DNA from: an uncultured Clostridia bacterium
Lineage (GTDB): Bacteria > Bacillota > Clostridia > TANB77 > CAG-508
Reading direction: 5' to 3'
Length of the DNA stretch: 32,375 nt
Assembly: GCA_947624195.1 (NCBI GenBank)
Contig: CANQJH010000001.1
Span: forward strand, 113,233-145,607
The stretch's first letter is position 1. Each line of letters starts with the position of its first letter. Shown one piece after another: positions 1 through 7,179 of the stretch. Both the position numbers and the translations under genes were made by a program. The notes under the pieces were generated by a model. That model had not been told where the DNA came from and searched no databases. It worked only from the letters and a program-made list of their open reading frames with translations.

Positions 1-216
1 TTGATTAGATATGACATCATTACTTTTTTCTTCTATTCCACCTGTATCTATAATAGTAAAATTTCTTCCTCTCCAATTAGTCTCTCCATAAATTCTGTCA
101 CGTGTCATGCCAGGTGTATCTCCTACTATAGCTTTTCTTTCTCCGATTAAGTAATTGAAAAAGGTAGATTTTCCTACATTTGGTTTTCCTATTATGGCTA
201 CTACTCCGTTTGACAT
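1..216 (-). CDS. der: Ribosome-assembly GTPase Der (EngA), N-terminal part
   Basis: This is the first 72 codons of a gene that continues beyond the left edge. The translation has a P-loop GKPNVGKST near residues 9-17, the switch-I/G2 region [14 protein letters not shown] and the G3 motif DTGGIE. That order and spacing are characteristic of the first GTPase domain of Der, the tandem-GTPase protein needed for 50S ribosomal subunit maturation. The ATG (214-216) is preceded by AGAGGTGA at a normal distance, so the start is well supported. The second G domain and KH-like domain lie outside the window. Era or TrmE are less likely because the [11 protein letters not shown] and DTGGIE signatures are Der-like. 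Confidence 0.95.
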   Translation of the reverse strand, partial: MSNGVVAIIGKPNVGKSTFFNYLIGERKAIVGDTPGMTRDRIYGETNWRGRNFTIIDTGGIEEKSNDVISNQ

Positions 217-250
217 ATATTCACCTCTTTGCGACAATTTTCACAACTTT

Positions 251-279
251 ATTTTACTACAATTATTATACTTTTTCAA
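251..279 (-). promoter_or_regulatory. Predicted sigma-A promoter of der
   Basis: On the minus strand TTGAAA (274-279) and TAAAAT (251-256) are separated by exactly 17 bp. They stand about 35 bp upstream of the der start codon. Confidence 0.5.
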
Positions 280-358
280 TGATTTAAGTCATTTTTATTA
301 ATTCATTTACATTACAATTATTTTAGATTGTCAACTTTTTTGTTACTAATCATACCCT

Positions 359-2032
359 TTATTTAATAGTCTCATAACGGCCAATAATAATAATAACTAT
401 TAATAATGTTACAGTAAGTATACTTACAAATAAAGATGTTTTCATTGCAATTGTTCCACGATAATTAAATTTTATTTCTTGTAAATGTTCATTATTTAAT
501 TTAATTTGGCAAAAACCATTTTCCGATTCAGTTACATCAAAGTTTTCATTATCTACTTTAGCTGAGTAACCAATATAATATATATATGGAAGTTCTATTG
601 TTCCATTTCCCTTAGCTTTGAAGGTGCAAGTTAAGCCATTTTTTTCAAAATCACTAATCTCAACATCTCCGTCTAAAACTATTGCAATATCTCCCCTACT
701 CTCAATGTAACTCCTATTATTAAATGCCTTGCTTGGTAAATATTCAAAACTAGCACATCCGGCGTGAACTCTTCCAGTTCCTTCGGTTACAGGAATGCCT
801 TGTATTAAGGCTTGTTCATTATAATATTCTTCATTAAAATTAATGTTTCTAGTAATAGGTATCAATAAATCAGCCATGACGCAAAGTATAACGATTAATG
901 GGAACAAGCTAAATTTGTTAAATGCAAGGCCATAATTCAAACTCACAATAACAGTTATAAAAAATGTGCTAAATTCCAATAGCCTAAATGAAAATTGCAT
1001 CATTTTCATAAAGCCTGGAAACTTTTCAAATGGAATAAAATCTAATGTTAAAGTAGCGCAAATAATTCCCAAAATTAAAAATAAATAATAATTTTTTCTA
1101 TCACTTATTTTTTTATTTTTTATCATTAATATAGTAAATATTAGTCCTACAATTACTGGTATTCCTAAAAAATAAGCAAGCCTATTATCTTTTATTATAA
1201 ATAGTTCAATTGGCTCAACTTTCAATATTGAAAGTGCGTCTTCCCTTACCATATGAGCTTGGTTAAATACTTCATAATTTGTAGCAAATCTACTTTCTAT
1301 TAAAGGAACCCAATAAAATGAGGTTGCTAATAATGATATTGCAATATTTTTTATAAGCTCGATTAATTCTGTTTTCTTTATTTCTTTTATATTCACCAAT
1401 AAATATATTACACAAAAAATTGCTGTATAAAATGCAATTAATGTATGTGATAATATTAGCCCAGAAACTCCAAATGCCAAAATAAGACTTTTTTGCTTTT
1501 GATTAATGATTGTATATAGTCCATTAAAAATTATTGGTATAAATACAAAGGATGTAAGCTCTGCAACTGCAATTCTCATGTACATATCTGTAAGCCTGTA
1601 TGGAGCCATAATGTATAATGAAGCGGCTAGTATTGAAATTGCATTTTTCCTTCCCTCATCTATTGATTTGTTTTTTAGTATTTTTTTCATAAAGAAATAC
1701 ATTGAATATCCTGAAAAAATTGATATAAAAAACATAAACAATTTTAGACATGTTCCATAGGAAAAGCCAAATATTCTAAAAATCAAAGGCGCAAATGCAG
1801 TAAGTGGGCTGTAAAATAAATTCCATGAATAGCCGAAGCCATTGCATAGATTTTGCATTACTTCGGCTAAAATATTTCCGCTTTTTATTTCTCTCATTGT
1901 TTCAATTAATCTTATTACATGTTGAATTCCATCATCATATTGTATATTTAATTTAATTAGTGGAATAGAAATAAACAATGATGAAATAAGTATAAAAATA
2001 AATACAATTAAATTATCCTTTTTTATTTTCAA
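359..2032 (-). CDS. Polytopic membrane protein, GT-C/PTPS-related (PF10131-like), paralogue 2
   Basis: A 557-residue integral membrane protein with about 11-12 hydrophobic segments and a C-terminal, probably extracytoplasmic, beta-rich region (about residues 400-530). Near the first loop it has an acidic DDGIQHVIRL motif, followed by NGFGYSWNLFYSPLT. This arrangement resembles the PF10131 ('6-pyruvoyl-tetrahydropterin synthase related') / YfhO-like GT-C-fold proteins of Firmicutes, which probably act on envelope lipids or glycopolymers; the substrate is unknown. The only sensible start is TTG at 2030-2032, with a GTAGGAAAA ribosome site about 7 nt upstream. It overlaps the last 20 nt of the upstream paralogue, suggesting translational coupling. 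It shares GFGY-N-FY-P-T and LPYIYY-GY with that neighbour, so the two arose by tandem duplication. Family assignment is by resemblance only. Confidence 0.75.
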   Translation of the reverse strand: MKIKKDNLIVFIFILISSLFISIPLIKLNIQYDDGIQHVIRLIETMREIKSGNILAEVMQNLCNGFGYSWNLFYSPLTAFAPLIFRIFGFSYGTCLKLFMFFISIFSGYSMYFFMKKILKNKSIDEGRKNAISILAASLYIMAPYRLTDMYMRIAVAELTSFVFIPIIFNGLYTIINQKQKSLILAFGVSGLILSHTLIAFYTAIFCVIYLLVNIKEIKKTELIELIKNIAISLLATSFYWVPLIESRFATNYEVFNQAHMVREDALSILKVEPIELFIIKDNRLAYFLGIPVIVGLIFTILMIKNKKISDRKNYYLFLILGIICATLTLDFIPFEKFPGFMKMMQFSFRLLEFSTFFITVIVSLNYGLAFNKFSLFPLIVILCVMADLLIPITRNINFNEEYYNEQALIQGIPVTEGTGRVHAGCASFEYLPSKAFNNRSYIESRGDIAIVLDGDVEISDFEKNGLTCTFKAKGNGTIELPYIYYIGYSAKVDNENFDVTESENGFCQIKLNNEHLQEIKFNYRGTIAMKTSLFVSILTVTLLIVIIIIGRYETIK

Positions 2033-3695
2033 TTAATTTTCCTACCTTTGTTTTAAAAAATATTATTAAAATTCCTAAAAGAGTTAATCCAGAAATAGCG
2101 TAACCAAGTTTTTCTACCATTGTTCCAGTATAATTAACGCTTACCTCTCCACTCTCATTTAAATCAATAGATAAAAATCCATTTTCGGATTGATAAGGTG
2201 TAATTTTTTTATTATTAATTTTTACTGTATATCCATGATAATAAATGTATGGAAGCTCTAACTTTGCATTGTCTACATTTGACACTTTAAAATTATAATT
2301 AAGACCATCTTTTTGTTCGTTTTCAATTAGTGCATCGCCATCTAATATAATGGTTCCATCTTCCCTATTTTCAATATATTGCAAATTTTTATCTGCATTT
2401 AACGGTAAATATTCTCTATTTACTAGTAGAGGAGATAATTTTTTAGCTAATGAAAATTTGTTTTCATAATTCGTATCTTTATCTAAATTTCCATCAGATA
2501 TATATCTTGCCGTTATTCCATAACTAGAGCAAATCGTAGCTAACATAACTATTATTGGCAAAATATTTTTCTTATCCTTTATTAGTTTTGAAGCGGTTAT
2601 AATATTGCAAGCACAAATATATGATATGAAAAATATAAAAAATCCTTCTAATCTCCAAGCAAACTGTAGTATTGTAAGAATCTCCGGAAACAAAAACCAT
2701 GGAAATATTTTGGTACACATCCATAGTGCAACAATTCCTAAAATTAAAAATATTTTATACTCTTGATTGTCCCTTTGTTTTTTATATAAAAATGGCGTCA
2801 GTATCAAGCAAAATAATATAATAAATCCAATTGAAAATACTATCTCTTGATTGCCAAACTCAGACGAAAATAAGTCTCTAAAACCTAGTCCAGTATGTTG
2901 CACATTGATAGCAGAAGCACCCATAGATTCACTGTCAAATATAGCATAATTTCCATCTATTTTGTGTTCTAATAATGGTATTAAGAAAAAAGATGTTAGT
3001 AAAACTATTAAAATTAAATCTATAAAGATATTTTTTAATGTTTCTTTATCAATTATTTTTTTATAATTAATTAATAAATAAATCAGTGCAAAAATGCAAA
3101 CATAAATTGTTGTAATTGTATGTGATAAAATTAATCCTACAGCACCAACGATAATTAAAAAATTAATTTTTTTATTTCCATGTATTATATTAAATATTCC
3201 ATGGAATATCATTGGTATAAATATAAACGCAGTATACTCCCCAACTGCATTTCTCGAATAAATATTAGTTATTTTATATGGAGCTGTTATGTATATGAGT
3301 GATGAAATAAGTGCAGTTAATTTATTTTTTGATATTCTTAAAATGAAATTGTACATGGTAATTCCAGAAAGTACAATTGTTATTAAAGTAAATATTTTTA
3401 AACCCATTATTGATGAGCCACATAAAAAAGAAATTGCAATTGGAATGTATGTTGTCATTGGTCCATAAAAAATATTTAATGCATATCCAAATCCCATCAT
3501 ATGTTTACTACTTATAAAACATGGAAATATACCTTTTAAAATAACTTCTTTAATTGACGCTATTCGCATAATATGAATACGTGCTTCATTAAATTCTGAA
3601 AGATTTAATCTAAAAAAATTAAATGAAATAATTGTTGAAGCTATTAAAATAATTATGTATGGTATATATTTATTAGATTTTAATTTATTTAGCAT
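2013..3695 (-). CDS. Polytopic membrane protein, GT-C/PTPS-related (PF10131-like), paralogue 1
   Basis: A 560-residue multi-spanning membrane protein and close paralogue of the following gene. Shared landmarks are the first-loop motif (EARIHIMRI here, DGIQHVIRL there), GFGYALNIFYGPMT, an internal NAVGEYTAFIFIP segment, and the C-terminal extracytoplasmic LPYIYYHGYTVKIN block. The ATG at 3693-3695 has TAGGAAT upstream. The conserved short acidic/His motif in the first external loop is what one expects in GT-C-type transferases, but no donor or acceptor can be inferred. It probably forms an operon with the small membrane peptide upstream (3797-3964) and the paralogue downstream. It may act in cell-envelope polysaccharide or lipid modification (inference). 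Confidence 0.75.
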   Translation of the reverse strand: MLNKLKSNKYIPYIIILIASTIISFNFFRLNLSEFNEARIHIMRIASIKEVILKGIFPCFISSKHMMGFGYALNIFYGPMTTYIPIAISFLCGSSIMGLKIFTLITIVLSGITMYNFILRISKNKLTALISSLIYITAPYKITNIYSRNAVGEYTAFIFIPMIFHGIFNIIHGNKKINFLIIVGAVGLILSHTITTIYVCIFALIYLLINYKKIIDKETLKNIFIDLILIVLLTSFFLIPLLEHKIDGNYAIFDSESMGASAINVQHTGLGFRDLFSSEFGNQEIVFSIGFIILFCLILTPFLYKKQRDNQEYKIFLILGIVALWMCTKIFPWFLFPEILTILQFAWRLEGFFIFFISYICACNIITASKLIKDKKNILPIIVMLATICSSYGITARYISDGNLDKDTNYENKFSLAKKLSPLLVNREYLPLNADKNLQYIENREDGTIILDGDALIENEQKDGLNYNFKVSNVDNAKLELPYIYYHGYTVKINNKKITPYQSENGFLSIDLNESGEVSVNYTGTMVEKLGYAISGLTLLGILIIFFKTKVGKLIENKKG

Positions 3696-3760
3696 AGTTT
3701 ATTCCTACAATATAGATTTAGGTTTTTCTTTAGATTAGCCTATAAACTCCTCAATAAAAT

Positions 3761-3796
3761 ATGGACTGAAGTTATATCATATATAAATCAGTCCAT
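3761..3796 (-). terminator. Inverted repeat between the 55-aa gene and the membrane-protein pair
   Basis: Perfect 9-bp arms atggactga (3761-3769) and tcagtccat (3788-3796) start immediately after the stop codon of the small gene. On the minus strand the stem is followed by ATTTTATT. It could be a weak terminator or attenuator that partly separates the small gene from the two downstream genes. Confidence 0.4.
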
Positions 3797-3964
3797 CTAG
3801 TCATTTTCAGTTTGCTCAACTGTATTTTGCTTATTTGTTATATAATCAAATGTTGCTTGTAACTCCTCTTGTAAAGAGTTTCTTTTAATAAGTTTACTAA
3901 TTATATTAAACAAACAAGCTACAATTAGAATAATGAAAAGTAACTTTTTCCATACCTTCCCCAT
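3797..3964 (-). CDS. 55-residue single-span membrane peptide
   Basis: A short gene reading MGKVWKKLLFIILIVACLF at its start. It has a positively charged N-terminus, one hydrophobic helix (about residues 8-24), a basic stretch SKLIKRNS, then an acidic amphipathic tail that ends ENTEND-like (QTEND). The ATG at 3962-3964 is preceded by AGAGGAACTAAAA, a convincing ribosome site. I do not recognise the family. It could be a small accessory subunit for the large membrane proteins encoded just downstream in the same direction, or a free-standing small membrane protein. The case for it being real rests on the ribosome site, the coherent N-in/C-out single-span layout and the otherwise empty 390-bp gap. 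Confidence 0.6.
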   Translation of the reverse strand: MGKVWKKLLFIILIVACLFNIISKLIKRNSLQEELQATFDYITNKQNTVEQTEND

Positions 3965-4104
3965 TTTTAGTTCCTCTTTTCTACATAATTAATTATATTT
4001 AATTTAATGATGTTTGTCAATAAGATTAGAGGAAAAAGATTTTATGTATAATTTTTATTATAATACTAAAAATATAATTATTAATGCAAAATGAAAGGAT
4101 ATTT

Positions 4105-4734
4105 ATGAATAATAATTTAACAATTACAGTTATGGTAATAGTCGTTTTAGCGATAATCATGTTTGCTTATTTTAATTTACAAAATAAAAATAATATAGCT
4201 GAAAATAATAATCAAGAAAATATATTTAATTCAATACAAAATATAAATATTATTCCTACAAATGAAATTGAAAATACTCCAAAAGTAGAAACTGAAATAT
4301 CTTCTTTTTCAACACCTCTTGCAGGTGATGCTAATAGACTAGAAAATATTAGATTATCATGCAGTACCGTTAATGGTACTACTTTGAAAAATGGAGAAAC
4401 CTTTTCATTTAATGATATTATTGGTGAACCTACTGAAGATAAAGGATATAAGGAAGCGGATGTATTGGTTGAAACATCACTTACTAAAGGAGTTGGTGGT
4501 GGAAATTGTCAAGTTAGCTCTACCCTATACAATGCATGCTTAGCAATTCCTGAAATTGAAATTGTTGAAAGACATCCGCATAAAAAGCCTGTAGCTTATG
4601 TTGCAGAAGGAAAAGATGCTTCTGTATCTTATGGTATACTTGATTTGAAATTTAAAAATAACACAGGCTCTACTATTACAATTTATATGGATAGTGAAAA
4701 TAATGCAGTAACAGCTAGGATAGTTAAGTCCTAG
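4105..4734 (+). CDS. VanW-family protein
   Basis: A 209-residue protein with an N-terminal membrane anchor (about residues 6-24), an Asn-rich linker, and a VanW domain. The domain shows the conserved run RLENIRLSCSTVNGTTLKNGETFSFNDIIG, GYKEADVLV, the signature GVGGGNCQVSSTLYNA and the ERHPH segment. VanW proteins occur in vancomycin-resistance clusters and very widely in Firmicute genomes; their biochemical role is unresolved, and this copy has no van genes beside it. An in-frame ATG exists 21 nt upstream, but GAAAGGA lies inside that extension at the right distance from the ATG at 4105, so I start there. It is convergent with the gene at 4784 and its last codons form its own terminator. Confidence 0.85.
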   Translation: MNNNLTITVMVIVVLAIIMFAYFNLQNKNNIAENNNQENIFNSIQNINIIPTNEIENTPKVETEISSFSTPLAGDANRLENIRLSCSTVNGTTLKNGETFSFNDIIGEPTEDKGYKEADVLVETSLTKGVGGGNCQVSSTLYNACLAIPEIEIVERHPHKKPVAYVAEGKDASVSYGILDLKFKNNTGSTITIYMDSENNAVTARIVKS

Positions 4735-4742
4735 CTGTTTTC
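4710..4742 (+). terminator. Terminator hairpin overlapping the vanW-like stop codon
   Basis: Arms aacagctagga (4710-4720) and tcctagctgtt (4729-4739) form an 11-bp perfect stem followed by a short T run. The stop codon TAG lies inside the 3' arm. Confidence 0.75.
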
Positions 4743-4783
4743 ACAATTATATTTCTTTATAATGTTGATTAATTGAAAATATA

Positions 4784-5443
4784 TTACATTTTATTTCTTT
4801 GAACAGTTAAATCATGTATTTTTGATACTTGTTGATCAATAACACTTGTATCGCTATTTTGAACATTATTTTGTATCAAATCAATTGCTTGCCATAATTC
4901 ACTATCAATTTGATTAGTGTCACTTTTTGTAGTAACATTAGCATTTTTTATGTCATCATAAGCTTTTTCTATTTTTCTATATAAATCTCTGTCTTTGATA
5001 CTTGCTAAAATAATTTCCATCTTTTTACTCATATCAGTTATTTTGCTGTAATTTGTTTTATCTTTTTGCATATCATCTCTTGCAGAATTATTTGACATAG
5101 TATTTAAAGATATAGCAATTACAAACAAACCAAGAAGTAAGACTTGAACAACTATGGTAAATGTAACATTACTCATATTAAACATAATTAACAAAGCACT
5201 TAATATAAATGTTATTGTTGAATATGTTGCTACAATTGGTAATCTAAAATAACTCATAAAAGTATATTCTTTTTTATTTGACATTATAGAAAATATAAGC
5301 AAAATAATTATGGCTAAGTTTAGAAAAGCAATATTTATCCATTTAGCTACTGTAAATTCTGTGTTAGTTACAAAGATTATGGTGTTAGTAACTAGCAAAG
5401 AAACTATAAATATTAAACCGTATAACAATTTATTATTCTTCAT
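4784..5443 (-). CDS. Four-TM membrane protein with cytoplasmic coiled-coil tail
   Basis: A 219-residue protein of unknown family. Four hydrophobic helices (roughly residues 5-26, 34-53, 64-87, 93-113) are followed by a hydrophilic helical region rich in D/K/Q (about 120-219) likely to be cytoplasmic and coiled-coil. It is the last gene of the tight HerA-SPFH operon. Its start lies 3 nt after the stop of the SPFH gene, with the ribosome site GGAGGGA inside the end of that gene, so the two are almost certainly co-translated. The obvious inference is a membrane partner or anchor for the SPFH assembly. No catalytic motif is visible. Confidence 0.75.
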   Translation of the reverse strand: MKNNKLLYGLIFIVSLLVTNTIIFVTNTEFTVAKWINIAFLNLAIIILLIFSIMSNKKEYTFMSYFRLPIVATYSTITFILSALLIMFNMSNVTFTIVVQVLLLGLFVIAISLNTMSNNSARDDMQKDKTNYSKITDMSKKMEIILASIKDRDLYRKIEKAYDDIKNANVTTKSDTNQIDSELWQAIDLIQNNVQNSDTSVIDQQVSKIHDLTVQRNKM

Positions 5444-5446
5444 GGT

Positions 5447-6613
5447 TTATTCCCTCCTTTCACCACATTCTGGACAGAATTTTGCATTACCATCTAATTT
5501 TGCTCCACATTTTTTACATCTTAGTTCTTCAATCTTTGTGCCACAGTTTGGACAGAACTTACTATTTTCAGGTATTTCATTGCCGCAAGTTGGACATTTT
5601 ATTGTTTTAGAATTACCTTCTTCTTGTTTTACTTGCTTTGGTGCAAATCTTGAAGTGGTTGGCTGAGATTGATTTGCATTTTGAGCTTGCTGTGGTTGAT
5701 TACCCATTGGTGAGAATAGCTGATTTGCTAAATTATTAAATACCCCAGCTGATGCAGCTCCTACACCTAGTCCAGCACCCATAGCAGCAGCTCCTCCTGC
5801 ATTTGGATTATTTACAGTGTCTTTCAATAATTCTTTTGCAGTAAATAAACGCCAATTTTCTCCTTGAACTTCTGCTTCAATATTTTTAGCATGAGCGTTT
5901 GCATAAGAAGAATTGATAACTGCGTAATTAGGATCATCCTCTGGTATTGAAATATCAGCAATATAAAAATTAACCAATCTAATACCATATTCGTCTAATA
6001 TCTCAGCTAAGTTGCTTTCAGCCATTTTGCTAAGTCTCTCTAATTCTGAGTTCATATCTAAGATTGTTAAGTTACATTCCTTCATAACAGTTGCAATTGT
6101 ATTTTTAATTTTCATTTGGAATGCTGTTCTAAATAAAGACTGTATCTCTTCTTTTGTAAATACAGGTGTATTACCAACTAATTTTACAAAGAATTTTTTA
6201 GCATCTGATACTTGTATTGAATAACTGCCTCTAGCTCTAACACCAACTGCAAAACCGTATTTGGCATCTCTAATTTGAATTGGTGAATCAGTGCCCCATA
6301 ATATTTCTAGTTTGTGAGCTTTATCTACAAAGTAGATTTGCGCGCTATATGGACTTGTTCCACCAGTCACCAACTTTTGTAATTTATTGATAAATGGGTA
6401 ATTTGCAGTATTTAATGTATGTTTTCCTCCTTGAAGAGTATCAACTACAACACCATCCTTTACAAATAAAGCTTCTTCTGACTCCATAACAATTAATTGA
6501 GTATTATTATAAAAGTCTTCAATTGGTGATTTCCATATTATTTCATCAAATTCTCTATCATTTTTTATTACACTATATAAACCTTTTTGTTTATCATTAT
6601 TTCCATTAAACAT
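5447..6613 (-). CDS. SPFH/band-7 protein with C-terminal double zinc ribbon (YdjI-like)
   Basis: A 388-residue protein lacking a transmembrane segment. Residues about 20-270 read as the virion-core/YdjI type of SPFH domain: IIWKSPIEDFYNNTQLIV, QGGKHTLNTANYP, a PIQIRDAKYGFAVGVRARG strand pair, then a helical EVQGENW segment. A Gly/Ala- and Gln-rich linker follows, and then two zinc ribbons supply four CxxC pairs (CPTC, CPNC, CKKC, CPEC). SPFH proteins form membrane-associated rings or scaffolds; Bacillus YdjI is the best-known relative. It sits between a disordered acidic protein upstream and a four-TM protein 3 nt downstream, and a HerA-type ATPase heads the operon. The function is probably scaffolding at the membrane (family inference). 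Confidence 0.85.
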   Translation of the reverse strand: MFNGNNDKQKGLYSVIKNDREFDEIIWKSPIEDFYNNTQLIVMESEEALFVKDGVVVDTLQGGKHTLNTANYPFINKLQKLVTGGTSPYSAQIYFVDKAHKLEILWGTDSPIQIRDAKYGFAVGVRARGSYSIQVSDAKKFFVKLVGNTPVFTKEEIQSLFRTAFQMKIKNTIATVMKECNLTILDMNSELERLSKMAESNLAEILDEYGIRLVNFYIADISIPEDDPNYAVINSSYANAHAKNIEAEVQGENWRLFTAKELLKDTVNNPNAGGAAAMGAGLGVGAASAGVFNNLANQLFSPMGNQPQQAQNANQSQPTTSRFAPKQVKQEEGNSKTIKCPTCGNEIPENSKFCPNCGTKIEELRCKKCGAKLDGNAKFCPECGERRE

Positions 6614-6636
6614 TTTATTTACTACCTCCCTTCAAT

Positions 6637-7164
6637 TTATCTAACAAGACTTCTGTCACCTTTGACTCTTATTTTTTGATCATCATCGTCTTCTTCTTTT
6701 GTCTCACTTTTTGGTTTATCTTCTAAATCACTTAAATGTGGTCCTGTGTTGACTTGTGATCTAAGATTGCTTAGAAAATCATCCCTATCTTTGTTATCGT
6801 CTTTTAGATTAACATCTGTATTATTATCTTTGTTCTCTTTTTTTACGTTATCTTTGGTTTCATTATTTACGTTATCTTTGTTTTCTTTATTTTTGGTCAT
6901 GTCTAAGCCTTTATCTTCCTTGTTATCTAATTTGTTCACATTCTCGTCATTATCTTTCTTCATGTCGTGCTTAATATTAGGGTCTTTGCTTAGTAGGTCA
7001 TCAAGCTCCTTATCATCAGGGATTTCAACATTATCCCATGGATTTGATGTACGTGTTAAATCTAGTGGTTCATCTTCCACATTCTTAATGTCATTGTCTA
7101 CATCAGTGTTAACATCTGTAACATTTTCTGTTGTTTCTGTAAATTCTGAAAATTTGTCTTCCAT
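6637..7164 (-). CDS. Intrinsically disordered Asp/Asn/Lys-rich protein
   Basis: A 175-residue protein of very low complexity, dominated by D, N, K and E, with repeated DNVNNETKDNVKKENKDN-like stretches, no hydrophobic helix and no Cys. A few more structured islands (PLDLTRTSNPWDNVEIPDD, FLSNLRSQVNTGPHLSDL, and a basic C-terminus KIRVKGDRSLVR) could be short interaction motifs. The AGGAGG ribosome site at about 7171-7177 lies directly after the stop of the HerA-type gene (15-nt gap), so it is a true operon member. I do not recognise a family. A tether or linker between the ATPase and the SPFH scaffold is one possibility (inference). Confidence 0.7.
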   Translation of the reverse strand: MEDKFSEFTETTENVTDVNTDVDNDIKNVEDEPLDLTRTSNPWDNVEIPDDKELDDLLSKDPNIKHDMKKDNDENVNKLDNKEDKGLDMTKNKENKDNVNNETKDNVKKENKDNNTDVNLKDDNKDRDDFLSNLRSQVNTGPHLSDLEDKPKSETKEEDDDDQKIRVKGDRSLVR

Positions 7165-7179
7165 AATTAAAAATCCTCC

